Source: Chloroflexota bacterium
GTDB lineage: Bacteria; Chloroflexota; Dehalococcoidia; Lucifugimonadales; Lucifugimonadaceae
DNA: 60,501 nucleotides
Assembly: GCA_002721615.1 (NCBI GenBank)
Contig: PBKW01000003.1
Span: forward strand, 1-60,501
Reading direction: 5' to 3'
Shown here in pieces: positions 8,644-18,259 of the stretch (its first letter is position 1; each line of letters opens with the position of its first letter). The translations under genes were made by a program, and so were the position numbers. The notes under the pieces were generated by a model that was given only the letters and a program-made list of their open reading frames with translations, had not been told where the DNA came from and ran no database searches.

Positions 8644-10400
8644 TGAACCAAAAAAAATCAAGATCTCCTCAAAAAAATAAATCCTACAATTTTTTAGCAT
8701 GGCTTAAAGATAACTCTAAATCTTTCACTCAATTATTAGTTCTATTTGGATCAGGATCATTAATAATAGGAATACTTGTTTATATTTTCTTCAGAGACAT
8801 ACAAGATGCTGGAATAATAGTTTCTGGAATAGCAATAATAACATTATTAATTGCAGCTATATTGAACAGAAAAAATGTTTTCAGAAGTATCCTAGGTAGA
8901 CGTGGAAAATACAGTGCTAACACTTTTTTTATAGTTTTTGGAACTATATTACTTATGATTTCAGCAAACATACTTTTCTTTTGGTTAGAAACAAAGAACT
9001 CTCCACCCGGTTGGATAAGAACAGATTTAACTGCTACAAAAGAATATGAGTTATCTGAACAATCAGGGGCTGTACTAGATCAATTGACAGAAGATATAGA
9101 AATATTTATTTTTATCAAAAACAATACACAAAATAGTAACCTTGCTATAAGACGTACTGAAGATTTGCTAAGTGAATTTTCAAAAAGATCCACAACAAAA
9201 AATTTAACATATAAACTCATTGATCCAGATCTAGATCCTGACATAGCTCAAAAACTAGGAATTGATAGGTTCTTAGCTGGAAGAAACCTTCCTTCATTAG
9301 CATTTAAAGGATCTGAAACACAACGAATATCATATTCTATAGGTATTGATCCAAGAGAAAATCCAGATGTATTTTCAGAGCAAGATATTATCACTGGTTT
9401 ACTAGTAGTAAGTCAATTAAAACAAAAAATAGTCCTTTTCCTATCAGGTCATGATGAAAGGGATATTACAGACTTTGATCAAAATTCAAATGGGTATGGA
9501 TTAGCTGTAAATGCTTTAGTTAGAGATAACTACATCGTAAACAATGCAACTATAGCTGAATTAGGAAGTATTTTAGCAAGCGGTGACCCCGAGAATTTTC
9601 CTGCAGCAGTAATAATAGCAGATCCCAAAGAACCTATCACTCAACCTCAATCTCAATTATTAACTGAATATATAAATTATGGTGGAAATATTTTCATATT
9701 GATAGAATCAGATGTTCCTGAAGAATATCTTACTTTTCTATCTCAATGGGGAATAATGGTTGGAGACGGTACACTTATTGATACGATTAGTTACGTAGCA
9801 CCAAACTTAGATTTTCTACAAGTAAAAAATACAAACTTACAAATTCCAGACCATCCGATTACCCATAACTTTGATGTTATGTATTTTCCAGGAGCTTCTT
9901 ATATAGGTATGTCACTATCACAAGAAGAAATGCCTATCACACCGGAAGGAGTTTTATATGTTAATTCTCAACCTTTAGCTTTTACTACAATAAATAGTTG
10001 GTCTGAAACAAATCTAGAAGAACTTGCATTTGACAATAAAGTAGATACTCCTGGGCCATTACCAATAGCTATGGCTAGTCAAGTAATTAGCACTGTAATA
10101 AGTGAACCTTTAGAGCAAATAGATGGAGGATATTTATATTCTCATTTAGTTGTAATAGGAGACTCTGATTTCGCTAGTAATAAATATATTACATCATCAA
10201 GAAATCAAGATTTTTTTGCTAATTCAGTTAATTGGTTAACAAAAGATTCTGAACTTATTTCTATTAGAGTAAAAGAAAGTGTATTTAGAGAATTAGTTCT
10301 TACAAAAAACGAAAGAGCTTTTATTAGGTGGAGTGGCTGGTTGTTAATGCCATCAGTAATAGGATCACTAGGAATACTAGCTTGGTGGAGGAGACGCTAA
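8643..10400 (+). CDS. GldG-like ABC transporter auxiliary membrane protein
   Basis: Auxiliary component (ABC_transp_aux / GldG family) of the exporter, 585 residues. Three hydrophobic helices lie in the first 120 residues (for example LVLFGSGSLIIGILVYIFF), then a large non-cytoplasmic domain begins at the family's usual WIRTDLTATKEYELSEQS motif and runs to a final helix before the end (WLLMPSVIGSLGILAWW-RRR). A GTG three codons upstream is possible, but ATG at 8643 has AGGTGGAG just upstream and overlaps the permease stop as TAATG, so it is chosen. The domain includes VLFLSGHDERDI, a typical block of the family. Its partner permease and the following DUF4340 gene support one export complex; cargo unknown. 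Confidence 0.9.
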   Translation: MNQKKSRSPQKNKSYNFLAWLKDNSKSFTQLLVLFGSGSLIIGILVYIFFRDIQDAGIIVSGIAIITLLIAAILNRKNVFRSILGRRGKYSANTFFIVFGTILLMISANILFFWLETKNSPPGWIRTDLTATKEYELSEQSGAVLDQLTEDIEIFIFIKNNTQNSNLAIRRTEDLLSEFSKRSTTKNLTYKLIDPDLDPDIAQKLGIDRFLAGRNLPSLAFKGSETQRISYSIGIDPRENPDVFSEQDIITGLLVVSQLKQKIVLFLSGHDERDITDFDQNSNGYGLAVNALVRDNYIVNNATIAELGSILASGDPENFPAAVIIADPKEPITQPQSQLLTEYINYGGNIFILIESDVPEEYLTFLSQWGIMVGDGTLIDTISYVAPNLDFLQVKNTNLQIPDHPITHNFDVMYFPGASYIGMSLSQEEMPITPEGVLYVNSQPLAFTTINSWSETNLEELAFDNKVDTPGPLPIAMASQVISTVISEPLEQIDGGYLYSHLVVIGDSDFASNKYITSSRNQDFFANSVNWLTKDSELISIRVKESVFRELVLTKNERAFIRWSGWLLMPSVIGSLGILAWWRRR

Positions 10401-10402
10401 AA

Positions 10403-11446
10403 TTGAGTATCAGATTATCACTAATACTCATAATCTTATTATCTCTTAGTTCTATTCTAGGGACATGGATATATATTGAATTTCAAAACTCAGAAGACAT
10501 AATTGAAGAATCTCCATATCTATACAGGATATCTAATAAAGATATGATCACTGTGGATATTAAAACTAAGAGAAAAGAATTATCCATTGAAAAAAGAGAT
10601 GATAGGGATGGTCTTTGGTTTTTTAAAACATTAATAAATACTCCTCTTGACTTAAATAGATGGGGAGGTTTTACTTTTTTACTTCAAGGTCCCCTAACTG
10701 ACAGACTTATAGATGATTCAGAAACTAATAGATCAAAATTTGGACTAGATAATCCATCATTAATTCTTAATATAGGTTTATCAGATGGAAGTAGTATAGA
10801 GTTAGCACTTGGAGATAAAACTCCTGATGGATCACATCATTATGCACTTGTAGAAGGCAGATCTTCTATTATGACAGTCGATGTAAGTTGGGGAGAAGTA
10901 ATTCAAAAATTAGCTGATATTCCTCCCCTACCACACTGGTATTACTCCTTAGATCCTATTACAGTTACTGAAGTTGTTTTTTACCTTAATGGAAAAATTT
11001 CAAAAGCTTTTGGATTTGTAAAATCTAATCCAGATCAAGAATTCAGAAAATGGGAAGAATGCAAATTACTAATGGATCAAGAAACAGATCAACCATATCT
11101 AGAAATTGAGCCATGTATGGGCAAACAAATTGAAGATCAGAATTTATTAAAAAATTTAATCAATCATATTTCAAAACCTGATTTTGATGGAGTTGCTTTA
11201 AATGGAACTGGCTTAAAGGCGCCTCAAGAATTTGCAGAATTCGGTGCCACCTCAGATTCTCCTCACATATTTTTAAGAACTGAAGGTTTTGATGCTAAAG
11301 GAAAAAAAATTATTTCCAGAGTTGCAATAACATTCGGATCTAATAGTTCTGATGGAAATCATATTTATGTGGTTCCGCAAGATGGTGAAGACGTAATTTT
11401 AGCTGATAAAAAATGGGCTCAAGAAATACTTAATAATTTTTATTAA
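10403..11446 (+). CDS. DUF4340-domain membrane-anchored protein
   Basis: 347 residues from a TTG start: one N-terminal helix (RLSLILIILLSLSSILGTWIYI) followed by an extracytoplasmic DUF4340-type repeat domain, with blocks such as SKFGLDNPSLILNIGL and LALGDKTPDGSHHYA-LVEG that mark this family. The frame is open upstream to 10328, but that stretch overlaps the end of the previous gene; GGAGGAG lies 9-10 bases before TTG 10403, so this start is preferred. DUF4340 genes usually follow gldG-like genes and the product is thought to be part of the same exporter. The 3' end overlaps the end of the convergent VWA gene by 4 bp. Confidence 0.85.
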   Translation: MSIRLSLILIILLSLSSILGTWIYIEFQNSEDIIEESPYLYRISNKDMITVDIKTKRKELSIEKRDDRDGLWFFKTLINTPLDLNRWGGFTFLLQGPLTDRLIDDSETNRSKFGLDNPSLILNIGLSDGSSIELALGDKTPDGSHHYALVEGRSSIMTVDVSWGEVIQKLADIPPLPHWYYSLDPITVTEVVFYLNGKISKAFGFVKSNPDQEFRKWEECKLLMDQETDQPYLEIEPCMGKQIEDQNLLKNLINHISKPDFDGVALNGTGLKAPQEFAEFGATSDSPHIFLRTEGFDAKGKKIISRVAITFGSNSSDGNHIYVVPQDGEDVILADKKWAQEILNNFY

Positions 11447-14400
11447 GTCATTGTTAAAGCTTTATATAATTCAGGCAACCTTAAAGGTAAAAGAGATATA
11501 TCATCTAGGACCTCATAACTCATATCATCCATCATGTTTTTCATATAATCATGTCCCTGCTTATCCACAGTTAAACAAAATGGAGTTACACCAATAGATT
11601 TAGCCTCTTGGAGAGCTTTTTTGGTATCATTCACGGCATATTCTTTTTCAACCCCTTCCCTACTATATCCTCTATCTTGAGGTCTTCCATCACTGATTAA
11701 AAATAAAAATCTTGATTTGGCTTCTACCTTTTCTAATTTTTTAATTGTATGACGAATAGCAGGACCCATTCTAGTTGCATGTAAAGGACTTACACGATCA
11801 ATTCTTTTAGCGATTTCAGAAGAAAATTTTTCTTCAATTTCTTTCATAACGAAAAATTCAACATTTTCACGTCCATATCCAGAAAAACCATAAATACCAT
11901 AAAAATCTCCTAAAGTTTCTAATGCTTCAATCAAAAGTATGATTCCTTCTTTTTCTAAATCTATAATTCTTTTGTAACCTCTTCTAATACCCTGGGATCT
12001 TCTTTTTCTTAACCATTCCATATATTTTTCAGGATCATCAGGAGCGCCCCAATCATCTTTAGAATATTTAGTATTTTCAATTGCTTCAGCAGTAGAAGCA
12101 CTCATATCCAATAAAAAAGCTACTGCTATATCTCTTTCAATTTTATTTCTTCTCCAAAATATTTTTTCTGAAGGAGTTATTCCAGCTCTTAAATCTGTCA
12201 TTGCTTCAACTACAAGATCCAAATCTTGTTCTTCTCCTTCTTCAAGTCTTTTGATTTTTCTATAGTTCTCAGGGACAATCATTTCAAATTGTTTTCTTAT
12301 TTCTTTCATTAATCCCGAATAATTTAATAGAGTTTCATCATAAAAATCAGATTCTCCTTCAGACATTTTTTTCTCATTAACTAAACACCAATTTTTTTTG
12401 TATTCTTTTGCTCTGAAATCCCATTCATCGTAAACATATTGATCTTTCCCACTTGAAATAAGTGATTTTCCATTCTCATCAACATGACCAAATGAATCAG
12501 AAAACATACCTCCAGAATTAGAATCATTACCATCAAGATTTTCGATTAAATCGGCTATATTTTTTGCTACATTGCCATCAGTATTTTCAGATTGATCTCC
12601 TTGAGTATCCTTAATATCAGGAAAATTTTTTATCATTTCCTCTAAGTCATTTTCATTTAGATTTAAATCATCAAAATTACCATCAGAAATACCATCAGAA
12701 AGTTGAAAATCATAAAGTAATTGAGACAATTCAGGCTTAAAATCTCCTCTATATTCAACTTCCTGAGGAGATTTATATTTTAATTCATCAGAAACATTTT
12801 CTGATTCTCCAAATTCATTTTTATCATTAGAAGATTTCAAATCTTTCTCTAAAGATTGAAAATAATCCAAAATATTTTTTATATCTTCTTCATTTTCTTG
12901 ATTTTCAGTTTCATCTTGAAAATTTTCATTAAGATCCAATTCTTCAAATTCCAAGTCATCTTCTAATGTGTTATCTATTTCAGATAAAATTTTATATATC
13001 CTTATAGTTGCTTCTGCAGTATCTTCCACTATCGCTTCTGATGAACTCATTTTATTAACTAACACAAACAAATTTTTGATAATATATTTGTATTTTGATG
13101 GAATACTAATATTAAGATCAGGACTTATGCTGTACCTAATCAATATTTCTACAAGAGCTTCTCTTGTTGGCAATTCTTCAATTTTAGGTCTATTAATTAA
13201 TGCTGATTTTTGTACATCAATATAATCATCTCGAATTCCTCTATATACATTTAAAACTTTTTTATCAATTCTAAAAGCTTCCAATAAAGTAAAAATATCT
13301 AAAGCAAGTTTTGAATCATCAAAAAGATTTAAAAATTTACTAATATCTGTCAAATATGATTTTGAGTCATTTTTATTTATTTCTGAATCATCAATATTTT
13401 CTTCAAATTTAAAATTATTTAGTTTAAATCTCAAATTAAAAAATAATGATGAATTTCTTCCAAAATTAAATTCAAAACTACCAAATTCCACATGACCTGT
13501 TTGATGTGTTGCGATTACTTTATACCATGCAAAATTTTCTTTTTTAGAATTGAATCTTTTTACAGTTTGAGGAAGAAAAATTGTGGTACCTTCAGTAGTA
13601 GCTAAATTTGAATCTAACCATCCTATTTCTTTTTCCACTAATTTTTCTGAAGATTGTATTTCAAGATCTTTTCCTGATAATGCTCCACAGTAAATTTTAA
13701 ATAACTCCTTTTCTCTTTCAATATCTACAGAAAATGAAAGAGTATCAATTAATAATTGAGATTGCTCAGTTTCAACAAGAAAATACAATTCTCCTAAATT
13801 TAAATCTTTCTTTAAAATTTCTATACCTGTATTAAACCATTCTGATAATTGCCTATAAGTTAATTTTTCTAACAAAGAGTTAATTGAATTATTTAAATTG
13901 TATGAAGCATCCCGAGAATATTTTATTAAATTTAAATTGAAATTAAATATTCTAGAAACATCTAAGTCTTTTAGTTTTTCAGTGTTTATCAAAAAAATTT
14001 TTGCATAATTAGTAATTTTTAAATCGATTTTCTTTGTTTGATCATTATTTGATTTATCTTCTTTATCTGAGTAAAAATGTAATAACAATTGAATTAAATA
14101 TTTAATGTTTTCAATTTTATTTTTCTGAATATTTAAATCTAATAATTCAAAAAAAATCTTTATTTCACGCCAATCATATATGGTCATTTTTTTTAAAAGA
14201 ATTATGAAATCTGAACTATCTTTACCAAAGAGAGCCAAATTCTTAGTAAACCAATCTAAGTGATCCGAAGCCAAATCACATGATTTAATAGATAAATTTT
14301 CACAATATTTAGCTAAATTTTTTAAATCATCAAATGAAATAGTTTCAAGTAAGAAAGGAGAGGATTCTAAAAATTTTGCAGCTAGTAAATTAGATTTCCA

Positions 14401-14808
14401 TGATCCAGAAAAAATATTCTTACTTATTTCTCCCCATTCTTGTAGATATCTTGGTCTTAAAAACTTTAAAACAGATGGGGAAGAAATCAAATATGAATAA
14501 CCTAGTGAGGTTGATTCTAAGGAAATTTTTTCTACCGTTAACATCCAAATTTTAAAAGTAGAAAGGGGAATTTTTTCATTTATCAAAGAACTAACTTGAA
14601 AAAACTTTTTTCCTGTTTCCAGATTTTTTTCAGAGCCATTAGAAATATTCAATCCAATTGAAGCCCAATCAACAAGTGTCTTTTCATCAAAATATTTACT
14701 TAAATCATTCTTATTACTTACAAATGTTAAATACAATTCTTGAGAAACTAATTTTAATTGATTCCCTATTTTAGAAATTTTATTATTGTAATATTCGGAA
14801 GCTATCAT
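11443..14808 (-). CDS. Large NorD/CbbO-like VWA-domain protein
   Basis: 1121 residues, clearly longer than typical NorD (about 600-800). The first 400 or so residues are alpha-helical repeat-like. A conserved block at about 430-445 contains HQTGHVEFGSF, reminiscent of a zincin helix but with Gln in place of the catalytic Glu. Residues about 610-790 form an acidic, Asp/Glu/Asn-rich low-complexity linker. The C-terminal VWA domain (about 895-1110) has the MIDAS DMSAS near 901 and FLISDGRPQD near 1037. VWA proteins of this type work with MoxR AAA ATPases, and the matching NorQ/CbbQ-like gene lies 600 bp upstream in the same operon. By family, the pair remodels or inserts metal into a target enzyme; the target is not identifiable. 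Neither a nitric oxide reductase nor a RuBisCO gene is near. Confidence 0.88.
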   Translation of the reverse strand: MIASEYYNNKISKIGNQLKLVSQELYLTFVSNKNDLSKYFDEKTLVDWASIGLNISNGSEKNLETGKKFFQVSSLINEKIPLSTFKIWMLTVEKISLESTSLGYSYLISSPSVLKFLRPRYLQEWGEISKNIFSGSWKSNLLAAKFLESSPFLLETISFDDLKNLAKYCENLSIKSCDLASDHLDWFTKNLALFGKDSSDFIILLKKMTIYDWREIKIFFELLDLNIQKNKIENIKYLIQLLLHFYSDKEDKSNNDQTKKIDLKITNYAKIFLINTEKLKDLDVSRIFNFNLNLIKYSRDASYNLNNSINSLLEKLTYRQLSEWFNTGIEILKKDLNLGELYFLVETEQSQLLIDTLSFSVDIEREKELFKIYCGALSGKDLEIQSSEKLVEKEIGWLDSNLATTEGTTIFLPQTVKRFNSKKENFAWYKVIATHQTGHVEFGSFEFNFGRNSSLFFNLRFKLNNFKFEENIDDSEINKNDSKSYLTDISKFLNLFDDSKLALDIFTLLEAFRIDKKVLNVYRGIRDDYIDVQKSALINRPKIEELPTREALVEILIRYSISPDLNISIPSKYKYIIKNLFVLVNKMSSSEAIVEDTAEATIRIYKILSEIDNTLEDDLEFEELDLNENFQDETENQENEEDIKNILDYFQSLEKDLKSSNDKNEFGESENVSDELKYKSPQEVEYRGDFKPELSQLLYDFQLSDGISDGNFDDLNLNENDLEEMIKNFPDIKDTQGDQSENTDGNVAKNIADLIENLDGNDSNSGGMFSDSFGHVDENGKSLISSGKDQYVYDEWDFRAKEYKKNWCLVNEKKMSEGESDFYDETLLNYSGLMKEIRKQFEMIVPENYRKIKRLEEGEEQDLDLVVEAMTDLRAGITPSEKIFWRRNKIERDIAVAFLLDMSASTAEAIENTKYSKDDWGAPDDPEKYMEWLRKRRSQGIRRGYKRIIDLEKEGIILLIEALETLGDFYGIYGFSGYGRENVEFFVMKEIEEKFSSEIAKRIDRVSPLHATRMGPAIRHTIKKLEKVEAKSRFLFLISDGRPQDRGYSREGVEKEYAVNDTKKALQEAKSIGVTPFCLTVDKQGHDYMKNMMDDMSYEVLDDISLLPLRLPELYKALTMT

Positions 14809-14811
14809 TAT

Positions 14812-15393
14812 TTATTGATTTATTTTAATAAGTAATTCATTTGTTATGTTAGAAGTAGCCCCCCATACCAGATAATCATTTACCAAAAACCCATTCTTTC
14901 TAATTCTTGATTTTTTTGTTAAAAAATCTATAGTTCTTTTTCTTTTAGGGTCTTGAATATCGTCTAAAGTAATAAACATCACTTCTTCAATTTCTTTTTT
15001 ATCTGGTTTGATATTGCTATCATCTATTAAATGAGCAACATAAGGAAAAATAACATAACCAGTTCTAGTAACTTCTGGGGTTAAAGAACAAATTATTTCT
15101 ATTGATTTTTTTGAAACACCTATTTCTTCTTCAATTTCTCTGTAAGCGGTATCCAAAAGAGATTTATCTGAAATTTCTTTTTTACCACCAGGAAAACATA
15201 TTTCACCTTTATGGTTTGAAACCTCATTAGAACGTTTTACTAATAAAATACTTGTACCATTATTTTTTTGAGTTAACAAAACCATAACAGCAGCTTTTGG
15301 AATACGAGAAGATTTTTTGTCAGAAAATTCCTGAAACTTTAAAAGTTTTAACTTTGATTTTATTTTTATTATAGAATTATGGATATTTTCCAT
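14812..15393 (-). CDS. NUDIX hydrolase, CoA pyrophosphatase (NudL) type
   Basis: 193 residues. The NUDIX box is complete: GGKKEISDKSLLDTAYREIE followed by EEIGV, fitting Gx5Ex7REUxEExGU. Just before it, NHKGEICFPGG matches the UPF0035/CoA-pyrophosphatase signature (hxGQVxFPGG), so the likely reaction is cleavage of CoA or acyl-CoA to 3',5'-ADP and phosphopantetheine. It lies 3 bp upstream of the VWA gene and 14 bp downstream of the MoxR ATPase gene, with coaE at the head of the same operon, so a CoA-breaking and a CoA-making enzyme share one transcript. Substrate preference is inferred from the motif only. Confidence 0.88.
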   Translation of the reverse strand: MENIHNSIIKIKSKLKLLKFQEFSDKKSSRIPKAAVMVLLTQKNNGTSILLVKRSNEVSNHKGEICFPGGKKEISDKSLLDTAYREIEEEIGVSKKSIEIICSLTPEVTRTGYVIFPYVAHLIDDSNIKPDKKEIEEVMFITLDDIQDPKRKRTIDFLTKKSRIRKNGFLVNDYLVWGATSNITNELLIKINQ

Positions 15394-15407
15394 TGATTTT
15401 TTTAAGG

Positions 15408-16307
15408 TTAAGGAAAAATTGCTGAAATAACTTCTTCAATACTTTTATGAAGTTTTTTATCGTCTGTAATTCCCCATGATATAGCCACCTGACATGCTCT
15501 TCTTGCAGGAATACCTTCTTTAATTAATCGTCCTGCGTATATGAGTACTCTAGGACTAGCTGCCTCAGTAAGTCCATAGTCAGTTAAATTACGAATTTTT
15601 TCTCCTATTGTAGCTAGAGAAGAAGCTATAGAATCATTAACTCCTGATTCAGTTTTAATAATTTCTTTTTCTACTTCAAATGGAGGAAAATCAAATTCTA
15701 TCGCTATAAATCTTTGTCTAGTACTTTGTTTTAAATCTTTTAATGCATTCTGATAACCTGGGTTGTAAGAAACAACCATAAGAAAACCTTCTGATGCTTC
15801 AATTAATTCACCAAGTTTATCTATAGTAAGCAATCTTCTATGGTCAGTTAAAGGATGAATAATTACAGTGGTATCTTTTCTAGCCTCTACAACTTCATCT
15901 AGGTAACATATTCCTCCAGCTTTTACTGCTCTAGTTAAAGGACCATCAACCCATCTTGTACCTTCTGGATCTATTAAATAACGACCTACTAGATCACTAG
16001 CTGTAAGATCTTCATGACAAGCAACTGTAATTAATGGAACTTCTTTTTGAACTTCTGATTTCTTTTTATTATCTTTCGAAACAATATTTGATATATGCCA
16101 AGCCATATATTCCACAAATCTAGTTTTCCCAGTTCCTGTAGGTCCTTTAAGAAGTACAGGTATTTTTTGTTTATATGCAGAATGAAAAATATTAATTTCA
16201 TCTGCAACTGGAATATAAAAAGGCTTTTCAGAAATTTTGAACTCTTCAATTCTGATACTTTTATAATTAATTTTATCTGAAGACAATATTTTTTCTCTCC
16301 TAAACAA
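15408..16307 (-). CDS. MoxR-family AAA ATPase, NorQ/CbbQ-like
   Basis: 299-residue AAA+ chaperone ATPase. Walker A GPTGTGKT is at 55-62, Walker B ICYLDEV at 133-139, sensor 1 Asn in VVSYNPGYQN near 178-187, and a C-terminal CbbQ-type lid follows (SPRVLIYAGRLIKEGIPARRAC). Members of the CbbQ/NorQ group form hexamers and, with a VWA partner, mechanically activate a metalloenzyme. The partner VWA gene is two genes downstream in this operon. The start overlaps the end of coaE by 8 bp. Confidence 0.93.
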   Translation of the reverse strand: MFRREKILSSDKINYKSIRIEEFKISEKPFYIPVADEINIFHSAYKQKIPVLLKGPTGTGKTRFVEYMAWHISNIVSKDNKKKSEVQKEVPLITVACHEDLTASDLVGRYLIDPEGTRWVDGPLTRAVKAGGICYLDEVVEARKDTTVIIHPLTDHRRLLTIDKLGELIEASEGFLMVVSYNPGYQNALKDLKQSTRQRFIAIEFDFPPFEVEKEIIKTESGVNDSIASSLATIGEKIRNLTDYGLTEAASPRVLIYAGRLIKEGIPARRACQVAISWGITDDKKLHKSIEEVISAIFP

Positions 16308-16887
16308 CTTTTAAATTTCTTTTAATTATATCTTTCAAATTTAGCAAATTTTTATTATTTATTATAACTTGATCAACTTGTTCTTTATTTTGCTTTACAA
16401 ATGATTGAAGTTCCAAAATAGAATTTATTTTATTTTCCCCCATTCCACGAAAATTTTTTAATCTTAATTTAATATTTTTTTTTGAAGATTCTACGAACCA
16501 TATTTGATCACAAAATTTATGCCACCCTCCACTAAAAAGCAATGAAGATTCAATAGATATTTTTTCATAAAAATTTTTTTTATAATTTTGTAGTTTTATT
16601 CTAAGTTCATTAGTAATTTTAGGCCAAACTAAATTTTGAAGAAAAATTAATTTATCCTTGTCTTTAAAAACAATATCTCCTAATTTTTCTCTGTTAATAG
16701 TCATATCAGAGTTTAAAACTTCTGATCCGAAAAAATTAATTATTTCTAAATAAATATCTGTCCCAATTTCATAAGATTGGTGGGCTAATTTATCTAATTC
16801 TATTACTTGAAATCCATAATTAATTAAAAATTTACAAACTTCTGATTTTCCACTACCTATAAAACCTGTAATTCCTAAAACAAACAT
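16300..16887 (-). CDS. coaE: Dephospho-CoA kinase
   Basis: Last step of CoA synthesis: phosphorylates the 3'-hydroxyl of dephospho-CoA. 195 residues, normal length. P-loop GFIGSGKS at 8-15, then VIELDKLAHQ (the substrate Asp block, usually DAD), FLQNLVWPKI in place of the usual LExIxHPxI, and the lid region RLKNFRGMGENKI for the usual R-x-x-R-d-x-x-t. The sequence is more divergent than most CoaE proteins, but the P-loop and overall order hold. It leads the leftward operon with the MoxR ATPase, NUDIX and VWA genes. Confidence 0.88.
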   Translation of the reverse strand: MFVLGITGFIGSGKSEVCKFLINYGFQVIELDKLAHQSYEIGTDIYLEIINFFGSEVLNSDMTINREKLGDIVFKDKDKLIFLQNLVWPKITNELRIKLQNYKKNFYEKISIESSLLFSGGWHKFCDQIWFVESSKKNIKLRLKNFRGMGENKINSILELQSFVKQNKEQVDQVIINNKNLLNLKDIIKRNLKVV

Positions 16888-16924
16888 ACCATTAATAAAA
16901 ATTTGAATTTTGATCTTTCATAAC

Positions 16925-16953
16925 TTAGATAATCTATCAATGAAATAGTAGAA
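16925..16953 (+). promoter_or_regulatory. Possible sigma70 promoter for rarA
   Basis: TTAGAT (16925-16930), a 17-base spacer and TAGAAT (16948-16953). The start codon of rarA lies about 43 bases past the expected transcription start. The -10 is the same TAGAAT seen in the stronger rpsP and tRNA promoters. The -35 is a 4-of-6 match, so in this AT-rich gap it may be chance. Confidence 0.3.
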
Positions 16954-17002
16954 TATACCTTAACTCAAATATAACAACAAATAAAATAATATTAGGATTA
17001 AA

Positions 17003-18259
17003 GTGGATTTATTTGATTATAATGCTGAAACTCAAAATATATACAATTCTCCTCTGTCTAGAAGAGTAAGACCAAGAAATTTAAACGAATTTTTTGGACA
17101 ATCTCATTTAATAAGTGATAAATCAGTAATTAAAACATCAATTGATAGGAAAGTTATACCCTCTATGATTTTATGGGGAGCACCTGGAGTAGGAAAAACA
17201 ACTTTAGCTAACATAATTGCAAATTCTTCAAACCATAAATTAGAAACTATTAATGCAGTAAAATCAGGCGTTGAATCTATTCGTAAAGCAACAATCAAGT
17301 CTAGAGAAAACCTAGGCACTCAAAATTTAAAAACAATAATTTTCATAGATGAAATTCACCATTTTTCTAGAAACCAACAAGAATCCCTTTTAAATATCAT
17401 AGAAGATGGACTCGCTACAATAATTGGTGCCACAACAGAAGATCCTGGGAGAACATTAATAGGACCTATTATATCAAGATGTAGAGTATTTAAATTAAAA
17501 CATCTTGAGTTTCCTGAAATTAAAAATCTTCTTAAAAATGTTTTAAGAGATCCAAGAAGCAGACTCCATGAAAAACATATAGAAATATCTGATGAAAATT
17601 TAAAAACTTTAATCTCAAAAACTTCTAACGATGTAAGAATCATTCTAGATACAATTGAATTAGCCTGCCAAGATAATCAAAAATCTATAATTATTACAAA
17701 AAATAAAATAAACAATATTTTACAAACTGAATTAAATACTTCTTATAACAATGACAATTACTATAATTTAATTTCTGCATTAATTAAATCTATCAGAGGA
17801 TCAGATGTAGATGCTTCAGTCTATTGGCTTGCAAGATTAATAGATACAGGTATAAATCCTGAAATAATTGGAAGAAGATTAGTTATTTCAGCTTCAGAAG
17901 ATATTGGGTTAGGTGATCCTTTAGCTCTGACTATAGCATCATCTGCATTAGAAAGTGTTTCTAGAATTGGTTGGCCTGAAGCTAGAATAATCTTATCGCA
18001 AACCACAATTTATTTAGCTAAAGCACCAAAAAACAATTCTTCTTATCTAGCAATACAATTAGCTTTAGAAGAAGTTAATAAACCTATTAAATATGATGTT
18101 CCATTACATTTAAGAAACTCAACGAATTCAGTTTCCAAAAGATTCAATTATGGAAAAGGATACGAAAATCCTCATAACAATTTATTAGAAAATAAAATTG
18201 AATATTTACCCAAAAAGTTAAGAGGGAAAAAATTTTTCAATGAACAAAGTTCTATATAA
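17003..18259 (+). CDS. rarA: Replication-associated recombination AAA ATPase RarA (MgsA)
   Basis: Clamp-loader-like AAA+ ATPase acting at stalled replication forks. 418 residues. It has PLSRRVRPRNLNEFFGQSHL near the N-terminus, Walker A GAPGVGKTT (59-67), Walker B TIIFIDEIHHFSRNQQ and sensor block GATTEDPGRTLIGPIISRC. The C-terminal tetramerisation domain contains RGSDVDASVYWLARLIDTG and ISASEDIGLGDPLAL. The start is GTG with AGGA seven bases upstream. Its end abuts the convergent threonine aldolase gene with no gap. Confidence 0.96.
   Translation: MDLFDYNAETQNIYNSPLSRRVRPRNLNEFFGQSHLISDKSVIKTSIDRKVIPSMILWGAPGVGKTTLANIIANSSNHKLETINAVKSGVESIRKATIKSRENLGTQNLKTIIFIDEIHHFSRNQQESLLNIIEDGLATIIGATTEDPGRTLIGPIISRCRVFKLKHLEFPEIKNLLKNVLRDPRSRLHEKHIEISDENLKTLISKTSNDVRIILDTIELACQDNQKSIIITKNKINNILQTELNTSYNNDNYYNLISALIKSIRGSDVDASVYWLARLIDTGINPEIIGRRLVISASEDIGLGDPLALTIASSALESVSRIGWPEARIILSQTTIYLAKAPKNNSSYLAIQLALEEVNKPIKYDVPLHLRNSTNSVSKRFNYGKGYENPHNNLLENKIEYLPKKLRGKKFFNEQSSI

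Noticed and set aside
11443-16307. CobST cobaltochelatase or nitric oxide reductase activation genes
   Set aside because: The ATPase and VWA pair resembles CobS/CobT and NorQ/NorD in general design, but no cobN, cobalamin or nor gene is present, so no specific target is claimed.
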